Shown here piece by piece: positions 43,780 through 53,835 of a stretch of 64,000 nt of DNA. Origin of the DNA: Candidatus Haliotispira prima (GTDB lineage: Bacteria > Spirochaetota > Spirochaetia > SP-2023); the NCBI GenBank assembly GCA_029867005.1, contig CP123443.1, positions 682,001 to 746,000 of the forward strand. The letters are read 5' to 3'. Under the pieces are notes generated by a model, which saw only the letters and a program-made list of their open reading frames with translations, was not told the origin of the DNA and did not search any database. Every line of letters starts with the position of its first letter. Position 1 is the stretch's first letter. Made by a program: the position numbers and the translations under genes.

Positions 43780-45537
43780 TCAGATTTGGGCCAGGCACTT
43801 TGCCAGATATTTGGCAATGTATAAGGGCAGGTCATCGGCCACCAAGCCAAGACCCATGTCTTTGGCAGCGCATTGGCCCGCTTGGCGCAGCAGATAGGAG
43901 GAGAGTCTGGCTGCGGCCCAAGGGCTCATGCCCTGGGCCAGAAATGAGCCGCAGAGCCCGGCGAGTACGTCCCCCGTGCCGGCACAGGCCAGGCGAGGGG
44001 AGCCTCCGGCACTGTGGGCCAGGCGGCCCGCATGACCCGTCAGCTCATCTACGCTGCCGCTGCACAATAGCACCTGTTGTTCCGCCACGGTCGTAAGACC
44101 TGCCGTGCCCAAGGCTTCCAAGACCCGGGCCGGTCGGGTTTCTGTGCCCAACCAACGTTGCAGTTCGCCCTGATGTGGTGTTGCGATGCCCTGCATTGCT
44201 CGGAGAGAAACTTTGCCCGTGTTGTCGCTTTCGCCGTTGCCGTGGTCTTCGCGGTGGCCGGAAACGGGCCATCGGCCCGGACACTTCTGTGCCAACAGAT
44301 ACAGTGCATCCGCATCTAACACCAGTGGAGTTTCCATCTCGATCAACTGTAAAATCAGCTCCCAGATGGGCTCCAGAGTCTCTTTCCTGCGGCCCAATCC
44401 CGGGCCCAGCAATACCGCATCGAAATGCCGTTGCTCGCAAAGCTGCCGTAAATGGGCACAGCCGGCGGCATCAAAATAATCGGCATTGGCTGTGGCAGGG
44501 AGGATTTCCGGAATTAGGAACAGCGGCCAGTGGCTGCGTGCCGCCGCCTGACTCGGCATGGCCAAATGTACTAAATCGCAACCGCTGCGGCCGGCCGCTT
44601 GGGCGGCCAGCAGCGGCGCGCCGTGGTAGGGCCCGCCGCCAATGACCAGTAAACGGCCACGTTCGCCCTTGCGCGCATCGGGGCGCAAGGGGGGCAGGCG
44701 CAACAATTCTCCCGGCCCGCAGTCCGTAGTCTGTGGAGGCCAAGGCAGTGGGGCAATTTCCAGACGGCCTACTTCCGGGCGCAGTTTGCCATCAGCATGG
44801 TTCCCATGATGCATTGGCAGCTTCGGGGCGTGGAAGGTCAGGGTCTGCACCGCCGGCAGGCACGGCGGTGCAGACAGGCCAGAAGTTGTGTCCGAGTCCG
44901 AGTCCAAATCCAAGTCCGATCCGCCGGACATGCCCAAGCCGGAAGGCATGTCACATGCCAGGACCGGGGCCAGACTTCCCCGTTTCTGCAAGTTGTGGCA
45001 AAGCCGTAAAATTGCGGCTGCCGCACCGCGCGGTGCGGCACCGGAAAACCCGGCTCCGAGCAGGCAGTCGACGACCAGGCCGGCACGGCGTAGTAGTTGT
45101 TCCGGCTCGGCCAGTTCGGCCTCCGTTGTGGTATCTGCAATGCAAAGAGGGATGTCCGCCTGTACGCACTGTTTGCGGAAGGCCCGTGCTTCGGCACCAC
45201 GCTGTCGCTCCGCGCCGGCCACAAGTTGTACCGGGTAGCCCCGCTCGTGTAGCCGCAAGGCGGCGGCATAGCCGTCACCGCCATTGTTACCTGGTCCGCA
45301 GAGGAAGCAAATCGGCCTTTTTTCTCCCGGTTTTCCTGGTTCTTTCTGTCTTTTCTGTGGTTCGGCCTCTCCGCAAGAGCTTTTGAGAAGGTCCGCAGCA
45401 CAGTCGGCCAAGGCCGTCCCGGCGGCTCTCATCAGCTCTGACACCGTAAGGCCTAAGGCTTCTGCGTTGCGGTCGAAGACGGCCACTTCTGCCGGGTGCA
45501 TAACCCAGTTTGCAGCCGAGGCAGCAGATTCAGTCAT
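43780..45537 (-). CDS. nnr: Bifunctional NAD(P)H-hydrate epimerase / dehydratase
   Basis: A 585-residue fusion that repairs damaged (hydrated) NADH and NADPH. The N-terminal YjeF_N epimerase domain has the FLCGPGNNGGDGYAAALRL motif and a VVDCLLGAGFSG segment. The C-terminal ADP-dependent dehydratase domain has GRLLVIGGGPYHGAPLLAA, VLLGPGLGR, LVLDADALYLL, ATPHQGELQRWLG and CAGTGDVLAGLCG. Two low-complexity inserts are odd: an Asp/Ser run (SDLDLDSDSDTTS, encoded near 44887-44925) and a His/Gly/Asp-rich patch (GHREDHGNGESD). It is 30 bases downstream of alaA on the same strand. Confidence 0.93.
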   Translation of the reverse strand: MTESAASAANWVMHPAEVAVFDRNAEALGLTVSELMRAAGTALADCAADLLKSSCGEAEPQKRQKEPGKPGEKRPICFLCGPGNNGGDGYAAALRLHERGYPVQLVAGAERQRGAEARAFRKQCVQADIPLCIADTTTEAELAEPEQLLRRAGLVVDCLLGAGFSGAAPRGAAAAILRLCHNLQKRGSLAPVLACDMPSGLGMSGGSDLDLDSDSDTTSGLSAPPCLPAVQTLTFHAPKLPMHHGNHADGKLRPEVGRLEIAPLPWPPQTTDCGPGELLRLPPLRPDARKGERGRLLVIGGGPYHGAPLLAAQAAGRSGCDLVHLAMPSQAAARSHWPLFLIPEILPATANADYFDAAGCAHLRQLCEQRHFDAVLLGPGLGRRKETLEPIWELILQLIEMETPLVLDADALYLLAQKCPGRWPVSGHREDHGNGESDNTGKVSLRAMQGIATPHQGELQRWLGTETRPARVLEALGTAGLTTVAEQQVLLCSGSVDELTGHAGRLAHSAGGSPRLACAGTGDVLAGLCGSFLAQGMSPWAAARLSSYLLRQAGQCAAKDMGLGLVADDLPLYIAKYLAKCLAQI

Positions 45538-45567
45538 TGCGGGAGCACTCAGTCATTGTCAGAGGAT

Positions 45568-46956
45568 TCAGTCATTATAATGGGCCAAAAAATCGGCGAT
45601 GCCGTCAAAGATAATTTCTAAGTCAAAAACCGGCGGCAGAAAGGTGATGCGAAAATGCTGGTGATCCTTCTGATTAAAGCCGGTACCCTGGACCAGAAAT
45701 ATTTTCTTTTCGCGCAACAATTCGCGGGCAAAGACCGCATCATCTTCAACTTGGTAGATTTCTTTGTCCAGCTTGGGGAAAAAATACAAGGCCCCTTCCG
45801 GCTCCGTGGAACTGAGCCCCGGAATTTCAAGAATGCGTTTGTAGCAGTATTCCCGTTGTCGGTTCAGACGGTTCTGTGGCAACAGCAAGTCTCCAATGCT
45901 CTGATAGCCGCCCAAGGCCGTTTGCACGGCGTACTGTCCGGGCACATTAGAGCAAAGCCGCATACTGGAAAGTATGTCCAAACCCTCGATAAAATCGGCG
46001 GCATACCGCTTGCCATGGCCGCTGAGAATCATCCACCCGACCCGGAAGCCCGGCAGACGATAGGCTTTGGACAGGCCATTGAAGGTAATGACAAACAGGT
46101 CTTCGCAGAGTGAAGCTATTGGAGGGACCTGTATCCCGTTGAAAGTAATTTTCTGGTAGATTTCATCGGCAAAGACCAACAGTTTGTACTCTCGGGCAAT
46201 TTCCAACAGACGGAGCAGCGTCTCTTTGGGATAGACCGCTCCGGTCGGGTTGTTGGGGTTGATCACGACCAAGGCCTTGGTGCGCGCACTGATCTTGCTG
46301 CGAATATCGTCTAAATCCGGGAGCCAGCCGTTCGATTCATCGCACAGATAGTGTACGGCCAGCCCGCCGGCCAGGCTGGTACAGGCCGTCCACAATGGGT
46401 AGTCCGGGCAAGGTATCAAAACCTCATCTCCGTTATTGAGCAGTGCTTGCAGGGCCATATTAATTAGTTCGGAAGCCCCGTTACCCATATAAATATCTTC
46501 GATATCAATGTCTTGAATACCGAGTATCTGGGATTCCTGCATTATGGCCTTACGTGCCGGGAACAGGCCCTTGGAACTGATATAACCTTGGCCCTTGGGT
46601 ATGTTGTGGATGACATCCTGAATGATTTCTTCCGGGGCATTAAAGCCAAAGGGGTAGGTGTTGCCGGTATTGAGTTGGTAAATGCGGTGCCCGTCTTCTT
46701 CCATCTGCCGGGCCAGGAGCACATTCTCACCTCGGATGTCATAACACACATTGTCCAACTTGCCGGATTTGGTGAGGTAAGGTTGCGGCCTTTGATTCTC
46801 GGGTTTTTTCACGGCTTTCTGCGGCCTGTTGTCCTGCTGCGGCCCGTCACTCTTCCGGGGCTCAGGGCCCGGTTCCCCGTTCTGTCCCCGTTCTTGTTCC
46901 GATAGTCGATCGTCAGGTTTGTCACTATTTTGCATCGTCTTCATTCCCCGCATCAC
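45568..46956 (-). CDS. alaA: Alanine/glutamate-pyruvate aminotransferase, AlaA type
   Basis: A PLP-dependent fold-type I aminotransferase of about 460 residues. The match to E. coli AlaA is strong in the PLP-lysine block (FVITFNGLSKAYRLPGFRVGWM), ASMRLC.NVPGQYA-like SSMRLCSNVPGQYAVQTALGGYQSI in parts, NPNNPTGAVY and the C-terminal LVQGTGFN and HFRITFLPP. It would link pyruvate, glutamate, alanine and 2-oxoglutarate. The first 55 or so residues are a charged, Gln/Pro/Glu-rich extension not found in E. coli AlaA. Several Met codons (MMRGMKTMQ) could be the start; GGGGA lies 9 bases before the third. Confidence 0.92.
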   Translation of the reverse strand: MMRGMKTMQNSDKPDDRLSEQERGQNGEPGPEPRKSDGPQQDNRPQKAVKKPENQRPQPYLTKSGKLDNVCYDIRGENVLLARQMEEDGHRIYQLNTGNTYPFGFNAPEEIIQDVIHNIPKGQGYISSKGLFPARKAIMQESQILGIQDIDIEDIYMGNGASELINMALQALLNNGDEVLIPCPDYPLWTACTSLAGGLAVHYLCDESNGWLPDLDDIRSKISARTKALVVINPNNPTGAVYPKETLLRLLEIAREYKLLVFADEIYQKITFNGIQVPPIASLCEDLFVITFNGLSKAYRLPGFRVGWMILSGHGKRYAADFIEGLDILSSMRLCSNVPGQYAVQTALGGYQSIGDLLLPQNRLNRQREYCYKRILEIPGLSSTEPEGALYFFPKLDKEIYQVEDDAVFARELLREKKIFLVQGTGFNQKDHQHFRITFLPPVFDLEIIFDGIADFLAHYND

Positions 46957-47322
46957 TTGCTTCTGCTATGCTTATCGGTAAGAACGGGGCTGAGTGTGTG
47001 CGGAAAATGTCCGATTCGGCCACCGGCTTTAGCACTTTTCCGGCCGAAAGAGCAGGGTTTGACCCTGCGAATCATGCGGCGTTGTCACCGGGCCGTACCG
47101 TGCTGCCCGGTTGTCCTCTGATGACAGAGGCCATACTTTTCATCTATGGCAGATTGTGACGAACATTGCTAAAATATTGGTGAGTTTTAGAATCGGTGAG
47201 TATTAGAGTCAGTGTGCCTTGCCTCAAACATTGAAAATGGGGCAAAGTGTCCCCGGTCACATGCCTCAATGTAAATATACGCATAAAAGATGTAAAAACA
47301 GAAAGAGAGAACAAAAACGCGG
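46957..47322. other. Intergenic region between alaA and sbcD
   Basis: About 365 bases between divergent genes. I see no RNA gene or convincing promoter; short 63-codon frames here are not credible. Confidence 0.4.
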
Positions 47323-48936
47323 ATGCCCTTTCATGTATTGCACAGTTCGGATTGGCACTTAGGTAAGCGGCTCTACCACAAAAGCCGGGAGCGCGAGTTC
47401 TGTCTCTTCCTCGATTGGTTGCTGCGGCAGTTGCCCGGCATTGATCTGTTGTTGATTGCCGGGGATGTTTTCGACACGAATAGCCCACCAATATGGGCAC
47501 AGGAACTATACTACCGGTTTCTGTCCGAAGCCTCTAAGCACTGTAAGATTGTCGTCTGTGCCGGGAACCATGACTCGGCCTTGTTCCTTGAGGCCCCCCG
47601 CACCTTGCTGGAGACCATGGGTGTTCACATCATTGGCAACCCCGGTGAAGACCTGCAAAATAAGGTGCAAATGTACCTGGACGGCGCAGACGGCAGAAAT
47701 GCGGATGTTGAGGCCATATCGGAATCAAGCCCACACTCGGGAGAAGACGAGTTCCCACCCGAGTTACTGCCCGTATATGACACAGAAAATAATCTACAGG
47801 CGTTGATTTGCGCCGTACCCTACCTAAAAGACAGCTATCTGCGCAGCAGCAGTTGGGGCGAGAGTCAGCAAGACAAAGAACAGAAATTGCAACAGGGCAT
47901 TGCGGCCTATTATCATGTCCTGGCCGCCGAAGCCGAACGATTTCTGGAGCAGCGGGGCGGCATTTCTGCGTTGGCCGACACGCCCGTGATAGCCACCGGT
48001 CATCTTTTTGCCGGAGGGGCCACCGGCACAGAAGGTGACGGTGTGCGCGAGCTGTACATTGGTTCGTTGGGGCACTTTCCGGCTTCGTTGTTTCCGTCTC
48101 GTTTCGACTATGTGGCCTTGGGACACATTCATCAGGCCCAGAAACTCAAGGCCTCCGATACAGAGCAGGAACTGCGCTACTGCGGTTCTCCTCTGGTCTT
48201 TAGCTTTGGAGAGCTTGGGGGAAAAGCGGACGGCCCCGAGCAGGGCCGCCGGGCTAAGGCGATCTTAAAGCTGGAGTTCGATGGCAGAAATAAGAAAGTC
48301 GGGAAACTGGAAGTGCCACAGTGGCAGCAGTTACACCGGCTGCGCGGCAACGCCGCCGAACTGGAGCAAGGTCTGATCCGCTTGGGAAAAGAGGCCTCGG
48401 AACAAGACGCAGGGCCGGACAGGGCACAAAACATTTGGCTGGAATTGGAACACAGCGGCAGCATAGTCGAGAGCAGCGGCTTGCGTGACAGACTGAATGA
48501 GCTGGTCCGGGACAGCCCTTATCCCATGGAAATTCTGCATTATCGCAGCCCAAGTCTTTTGGCCCTGAAACACCGGAGTTTCCCGAGCCGCTTCGACCGA
48601 TTGGCAACGGAAGGGGATGACTCTGAAGGCGATTCCGCCGAATCGCCGGTCCAAATGCTGAATGAGTTGGGCCCGGAAGAAGTGTTCCGTCACCTTTTGG
48701 AACAGCAGAGCAGGCAAGATGATGAAGGGAATGAAGGGGCTGAAAGACAGGAAAGAACACCGAAAGGAGAACAAGCAGGAGGAGAACAAGCAGAAGAAAA
48801 GCCGGAGACGGATGAACAGCCGGAAGAGGAGCAACGGACAGAAGTTCTGTGGAGCTTGTATCGCAGTTTGTTGAGTGACATTGCTCTGGAAAAGGAACCG
48901 ATCCCGGAAGAGCAAAAGGATGAGCCCCGGCCGTGA
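47323..48936 (+). CDS. sbcD: Nuclease SbcCD subunit D
   Basis: A 537-residue Mre11-type nuclease subunit that, with SbcC, cuts DNA hairpins and protein-blocked ends. All phosphodiesterase motifs are visible: HSSDWHLGK, LLIAGDVFDTN, VVCAGNHDS, ATGHLFA and ALGHIHQAQ. The C-terminal capping region is present up to YPMEILHYRSPS. A Glu/Gln/Lys-rich insert of about 60 residues (SRQDDEGNEGAERQERTPKG through EEEQRTE) splits the C-terminal LLEQ...SLYRSLLSDI helix region, which is why the protein is longer than the usual roughly 400 residues. It lies upstream of sbcC. Confidence 0.94.
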   Translation: MPFHVLHSSDWHLGKRLYHKSREREFCLFLDWLLRQLPGIDLLLIAGDVFDTNSPPIWAQELYYRFLSEASKHCKIVVCAGNHDSALFLEAPRTLLETMGVHIIGNPGEDLQNKVQMYLDGADGRNADVEAISESSPHSGEDEFPPELLPVYDTENNLQALICAVPYLKDSYLRSSSWGESQQDKEQKLQQGIAAYYHVLAAEAERFLEQRGGISALADTPVIATGHLFAGGATGTEGDGVRELYIGSLGHFPASLFPSRFDYVALGHIHQAQKLKASDTEQELRYCGSPLVFSFGELGGKADGPEQGRRAKAILKLEFDGRNKKVGKLEVPQWQQLHRLRGNAAELEQGLIRLGKEASEQDAGPDRAQNIWLELEHSGSIVESSGLRDRLNELVRDSPYPMEILHYRSPSLLALKHRSFPSRFDRLATEGDDSEGDSAESPVQMLNELGPEEVFRHLLEQQSRQDDEGNEGAERQERTPKGEQAGGEQAEEKPETDEQPEEEQRTEVLWSLYRSLLSDIALEKEPIPEEQKDEPRP

Positions 48937-49098
48937 TATTCTTTTCCTCTTCAGCCTCGTGTGGAGACAAGCCCCGGATAAGAATTTGCGGAGGGTCTCT
49001 TATTCGATGGCGGAACCATGGCCTTTTGGGGGCTTCCTCAATCTTCCCCGGGCTTCCTTGTCAAACGGTTAAACGGGTTCCGGGCGGAGAAACGTAGA

Positions 49099-52000
49099 GT
49101 GAAACTGCACAAGTTGCGTCTGCGCAACCTCAACTCCCTGCAAGGTACTTGGGAACTAAATTTAGCCTCCCCGGCCTTGCTCAGTGAAGGCTTGTTCCTG
49201 ATTTCCGGGCCAACCGGTGCCGGCAAGACAACGATTTTGGATGCAATTTGTCTGGCCCTCTACGGCCAGACCCCACGCTTGGGCAAGATCAGCAAGAGCA
49301 ATAACGAAATCATGTCGCGAGGCTGTGCCGATTGCCTGGCTCAGCTAAGCTTTTCGGCAACGGATGGCGGCCAAGTCTATGTCGCCGGCTGGCGGCAGAG
49401 TCGGGCCCGCCGCAAAGCGGATGGCAATTTGCAGGAGCCGGAACGGGAACTAAGCCTGGCGGCCGGCGGCAAAATCCTGGCTTCCAAGATTAAAGATGTG
49501 GAAGCGGCCGTTGAGAACCTCACCGGGCTGGAGTATGAACAGTTTAAACGCTCCATTCTGCTGGCTCAGGGCGATTTTGCCGCTTTTCTGGAGGCCAAAA
49601 CCGGCGAGCGGGCGGATATTCTGGAAAAGATTACCGGCACCGAAATCTACCGTCGGATTTCGGAATTGTGCTTCCAACGTTCTAAAAGGGAGCGGGAGGC
49701 ATTAAGTCTGCTGCAAAAGGAACAAGCGTTGAATCTGCCCTTGGTTCCGGAGCAGAGGACAAGCTTGGAGCAGCAGGTGACTGAGGCCGGGGCGCAGTTG
49801 CAGGATATTGAGGCCGAGTCGGATCGGCTTCAGGCCGCAAAGCAGCAGTACCAAGGTACTGCGCAATTATGGCGCAGGAACAGGGAGCTGTGGCGACAGG
49901 CCAGGGAGCAGTTTGGCAGAGAACAGCGCGATGAGCAAACTGGGCGTGAGTTCTGTCTGGAACGGTCTCGGGTTGCCGGCAAGTTGAGGCCGCTCTATCT
50001 GGCGGTGCAGGAGTATAGTCGGACGGAACCGGAGAAGCAGTCGAAGCTGGAGGAGAACCGGCGGCAGGGCGTAGAGCTGGAACAAAAAGAGCAGGAGGCC
50101 CGCCGGTCTTTGGATGCTGCTGAGCAGCATCTTGCCGCTCGGAGGCAATTTGAAGAACTGTTTCAGACGCAACACAGCGAATTGCAGCAATTGGAATGGC
50201 GCAGTTCATCCGGCAAAGAACGGCTGGATGAACTACGTGGCGAATTGCGGAGTTGTCGGCAACAGTTGCAGGAAACTGACGGCAGCTTGGCGGAGCAAAG
50301 AGAGATCCGGGATGTTTTGCAGCAGAGTATCGTACAGTTGCGGGAGCGTTTGTCGACACGTTTAGGAGTTGATGCCCTAAAAACCGGCAATCTGACGAAT
50401 CCGGCCGATTCTCGGCCGGATTCCGAACCGGATGTTGGGGAGCTTGCGGATTGTCGGGAGCAACAAAGGCATATCAAAGAGTTGAGGGACTGGCTGGAAG
50501 GCAGCTCTGAAGGGGTTTCACCGCTCGAAGGCCGGAAGGAGCAGTACCGCAAACTGAGCCGGGAATCGGAGCAGGCCCGGGCCCGGTTGAGTGACGCAGA
50601 ACAGCGTAGCCGGGATTGTGGCAGAGAGATTATTGCCCTCCGGGAACAGAACGAGACTTTCTCCGCCGCACCAACAGCGGAACTGCCATCCCTGCCCGCC
50701 ATACTCTGGCCGGAAGGGGAACTCGGCGTGGAGCCGAGTTCGGAACAGCGTGAAGAGGCTCCGGACCGGGCTTTGAAGTGCCTCAATCTCCTGATCTCTC
50801 CCTTGGAACGCTACTTGCTGGAGCGGGACCAATATTCTGAAGCCGTTCTGGAGGCGGAGCGGACCTGTGCTGGGTTACGACAACAGCAGGAGCAATTGAC
50901 CAAAGTCTCGGCCGATCTGGCCAAACAAGAGGGACGGCTCAAGGAACAGGAACGTTACTGCAAGACCTTGGAGGAAAACCGAGATTTGCACCGCCGTTTG
51001 CTGGTCTTTGCTGAGGAACGGGAGAAACTGAGGGAGGGTAGCCCGTGTCCGTTGTGCGGTTCTGCGGAGCATTACCCGGATGAAGTTGCCCTGCCTTCTG
51101 TGGACGGCTTGGCGATGCAAACAGAGCTGGAACAGCAGTTGCAGGAATTGCAGGAACTGCAAAATGCCGTCCGGGGTGACGAGGATGAGGCCGCGAATTT
51201 GCGTGCGCAGTTGGAGCACAACCGAGAGCTGATGAACAAGCAGGAGGCTGAGGCGAAGCACTTCGGTGGCGAATTAGTTCTGCAAATTGAGTTGCTGCGT
51301 CGGTTATTAGAGGATTATGCGATGACGCCGGCCTTGCTGCCTCTGTTGTGGCGAGAATTGGAAGAGGCCGGGTGCCCCTCCGAACGGGCCGAAGGGCCGG
51401 CACAAAGAGAGTGGGTTTCGACCGAGGAGCTGCGCCGTGAGTCTGAGGATTGCCGCAGCTGCCTGGAAGAGTACCGCAGCGCGGAAAATTTGGCCTACGA
51501 GAAGCATCGGGAAACTTTGGAAAGGTGGCAGCAGCAGCGGCGGCAGGGCGAAGAACAATTGGGCAAATTAGATGGTGAACAGGAGCAGGTTCGACTGCGT
51601 TGCAGCCATGCCCGCGATGAAATTGCCCGCAGCGAAGATCTGCTCAGAGACTTTGCTTTGGATTTGCGCCGGGATTTTGTCCGCAGCTTTGGCCCGGTAT
51701 TCCTGTCCGTTGAAGGCCGGGAAGGCCTGAATTGGCTGAGGGATGGAGAGGCTGAACCCGGCCCGGTACAGGAATTGGAAGCATGTCTCCGGCAACATTT
51801 GTCTGGAATACAGCAAGGGTCAAAATCCGGGCCGGAGCTTTCCGGTGCCGTGGGCTTGGATGGCATAGAGCCGGATGCGATGGGGTTCGATGATTCGGTC
51901 GCCGAAATAGAGACTCTGCTCGGTTTTGTTTCGGAACCACAGTTGAGCAGCCTCTGCCGGCTGTTGGACAGCCGGCAGGAGCAATTAAATCAAGTACTGG

Positions 52001-53742
52001 AACTGGGGGAGCAGCTACGGCAGCAGGAAGCGGAACTGCCTTCGGTCCGGGAGCGTTTCAAGGCCGCAAAGGAGCGGCAGGAGGCGGTCGTGGTCTTGCG
52101 GGATAAGGCTTCCCGCCTTTGCGATGAGGCCGAGAGTGAGCAGGCCGGGCAGGCCAAGCAGTTTCGCCGGCACATACAAGCACTTTCGGAACAGTTGCCG
52201 GAGTCTTTCGAGTCCTTGGAGTCCTTGGAGTCTTTGGAGCATTCCGAAGAAACCGAGATGCCTGCTTGGGACTCGTGCGGTTTGGTGCAGTTGGAACAGT
52301 ATGTCGCTGCACAGTTGGATGGGGCCCGGAAGCGGCAAAATCACTGTTCGGAGTTGTTTAGGAAGCTGAAACAGGAGCGGGATTGGCAGCAGAAGGAAGA
52401 GGGTCGTCTGGAAGGCGAGTTGGTTGCGTGTCGCAAAGCCGGGGAAGCGGCCGGAGTGGAATGGCAGCAGGGATTGGAACAACAGGGTTTTGCCGATGAA
52501 GCGGCCTTTTTGGCCGCTGAATTGGAAGAGGGGGAGCAGCACAAATTGGAGCGGCAACTGGAACAATGGAATCTGGAACTGGGCCGTTTGCAAGGCTTTT
52601 GGTGTGAGAATTTGGAACAGATTGATCGGGATAGGGCAGAGCTCCGTGCAGTGACCCTTCCAGCTTTGCCGGCACAGACGGCAAAGCCGGAGGCCGAGAA
52701 AGAAGAGCCGGGGGCATTGGCTTTCCGGGTGCGGCAGCTCTGTGGCCAAGCTCGGAATAGTCTGGCCGCAGAGCTCCCGGAAGATCCGGCAGGCGAGACC
52801 GAATGTGGTCAGCTCTGCGGGCTGTTAGAAGATGGCTTAGCCCGGCTTACTGTCTGCCTGGATGATTTGTTTCAGCAGACACGTGAGACGAGTTCCGGGG
52901 TGCGGGAGGCTCTGGGCGGCCTGAAGCAGAAGTTGAAGGACGATGATGTGCTGCTTGCGCAGCAGCGACAAAACGCAGCGAAGCTGCGCGAACAGTCACA
53001 GCAAAGTGCGCACTGGGGTCGGCTGAACGACCTGATCGGTTCTGCCGGCGGCGACAAGTTTAGCCGCTTTGCCCAGCAACTCTCCTTTGAGCAATTGCTC
53101 TATCATGCCAACCGCTATCTGGAAAAAATCAGTGACCGGTACCTGTTGTACAGCCTCAGTGACAGGCCGCTGGAATTCTTTGTCATCGATTTGTATCAAC
53201 AACAGGAACAAAGCTTGCGTCCGTCTGCCAACTTGTCGGGTGGTGAGAAATTTCTGGTCAGTCTGGCCTTGGCACTGGCCTTGGCCCGTATATCGGCCAG
53301 CAAGGTACCGGTCCGGTCTCTGTTTCTGGATGAAGGCTTTGGCACGTTGGATGAGGAAACCCTGCACAGCACCTTGGAGCTGTTGGGCTCTCTGCGCAGT
53401 GACGGGAAACTGATTGGTCTGATTTCTCATGTTCCGGCACTGAAAGAACGCATCATGTGTCATATCCGGTTGGAGAGCTTGGGTGATGGCCGAAGTGTAT
53501 TGCGTTGTAAGGGTATTGAAGGTTTGGTGTCTGCACCCGATGAGAATAATGAAAATAATGAAAACAATAAGGGTGATAAGGGCTATAAGTCCATGGAGCC
53601 GGCCCGGAAAAGTGGCAAGAGCACAAAGAGCACAGGCAAGTGGAGCAAGACTATCAAGCGAGCGGAGGAGAAAGCAGCTATTTCTCCTGTGTCGACGGAT
53701 ACGGCGGACATTGAGATATCAAGATCCGGTAATTTATTTTGA
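49099..53742 (+). CDS. sbcC: Nuclease SbcCD subunit C, unusually long
   Basis: A Rad50-type ATPase. I start at GTG 49099 (MKLHKLRLRNLNSLQG, the usual family start, GGAG 9 bases upstream), giving about 1547 residues; an in-frame ATG at 49018 adds 27 residues. Walker A is SGPTGAGKTT, the Q-loop region is ILLAQGDFAAFL, the zinc hook is SPCPLCGSAEH in the middle, the ABC signature is NLSGGEKFLVSLALAL and Walker B is SLFLDEGFGTLDEETL. The coiled coils between are Gln/Glu/Leu-rich and about 500 residues longer than in E. coli SbcC (1048). A short tandem (ESLESLESLE, near 52209-52238) and a low-complexity Asn/Glu/Lys tail are further oddities. Confidence 0.94.
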   Translation: MKLHKLRLRNLNSLQGTWELNLASPALLSEGLFLISGPTGAGKTTILDAICLALYGQTPRLGKISKSNNEIMSRGCADCLAQLSFSATDGGQVYVAGWRQSRARRKADGNLQEPERELSLAAGGKILASKIKDVEAAVENLTGLEYEQFKRSILLAQGDFAAFLEAKTGERADILEKITGTEIYRRISELCFQRSKREREALSLLQKEQALNLPLVPEQRTSLEQQVTEAGAQLQDIEAESDRLQAAKQQYQGTAQLWRRNRELWRQAREQFGREQRDEQTGREFCLERSRVAGKLRPLYLAVQEYSRTEPEKQSKLEENRRQGVELEQKEQEARRSLDAAEQHLAARRQFEELFQTQHSELQQLEWRSSSGKERLDELRGELRSCRQQLQETDGSLAEQREIRDVLQQSIVQLRERLSTRLGVDALKTGNLTNPADSRPDSEPDVGELADCREQQRHIKELRDWLEGSSEGVSPLEGRKEQYRKLSRESEQARARLSDAEQRSRDCGREIIALREQNETFSAAPTAELPSLPAILWPEGELGVEPSSEQREEAPDRALKCLNLLISPLERYLLERDQYSEAVLEAERTCAGLRQQQEQLTKVSADLAKQEGRLKEQERYCKTLEENRDLHRRLLVFAEEREKLREGSPCPLCGSAEHYPDEVALPSVDGLAMQTELEQQLQELQELQNAVRGDEDEAANLRAQLEHNRELMNKQEAEAKHFGGELVLQIELLRRLLEDYAMTPALLPLLWRELEEAGCPSERAEGPAQREWVSTEELRRESEDCRSCLEEYRSAENLAYEKHRETLERWQQQRRQGEEQLGKLDGEQEQVRLRCSHARDEIARSEDLLRDFALDLRRDFVRSFGPVFLSVEGREGLNWLRDGEAEPGPVQELEACLRQHLSGIQQGSKSGPELSGAVGLDGIEPDAMGFDDSVAEIETLLGFVSEPQLSSLCRLLDSRQEQLNQVLELGEQLRQQEAELPSVRERFKAAKERQEAVVVLRDKASRLCDEAESEQAGQAKQFRRHIQALSEQLPESFESLESLESLEHSEETEMPAWDSCGLVQLEQYVAAQLDGARKRQNHCSELFRKLKQERDWQQKEEGRLEGELVACRKAGEAAGVEWQQGLEQQGFADEAAFLAAELEEGEQHKLERQLEQWNLELGRLQGFWCENLEQIDRDRAELRAVTLPALPAQTAKPEAEKEEPGALAFRVRQLCGQARNSLAAELPEDPAGETECGQLCGLLEDGLARLTVCLDDLFQQTRETSSGVREALGGLKQKLKDDDVLLAQQRQNAAKLREQSQQSAHWGRLNDLIGSAGGDKFSRFAQQLSFEQLLYHANRYLEKISDRYLLYSLSDRPLEFFVIDLYQQQEQSLRPSANLSGGEKFLVSLALALALARISASKVPVRSLFLDEGFGTLDEETLHSTLELLGSLRSDGKLIGLISHVPALKERIMCHIRLESLGDGRSVLRCKGIEGLVSAPDENNENNENNKGDKGYKSMEPARKSGKSTKSTGKWSKTIKRAEEKAAISPVSTDTADIEISRSGNLF

Positions 53743-53835
53743 CAAAATGCAAAAAATAGGATATAAGCTAGGCTGTTCTGTGTCATTTTCGATGTTGAAC
53801 TTTAAAATGTATTTTACCGGATTGGAGAATTTATT

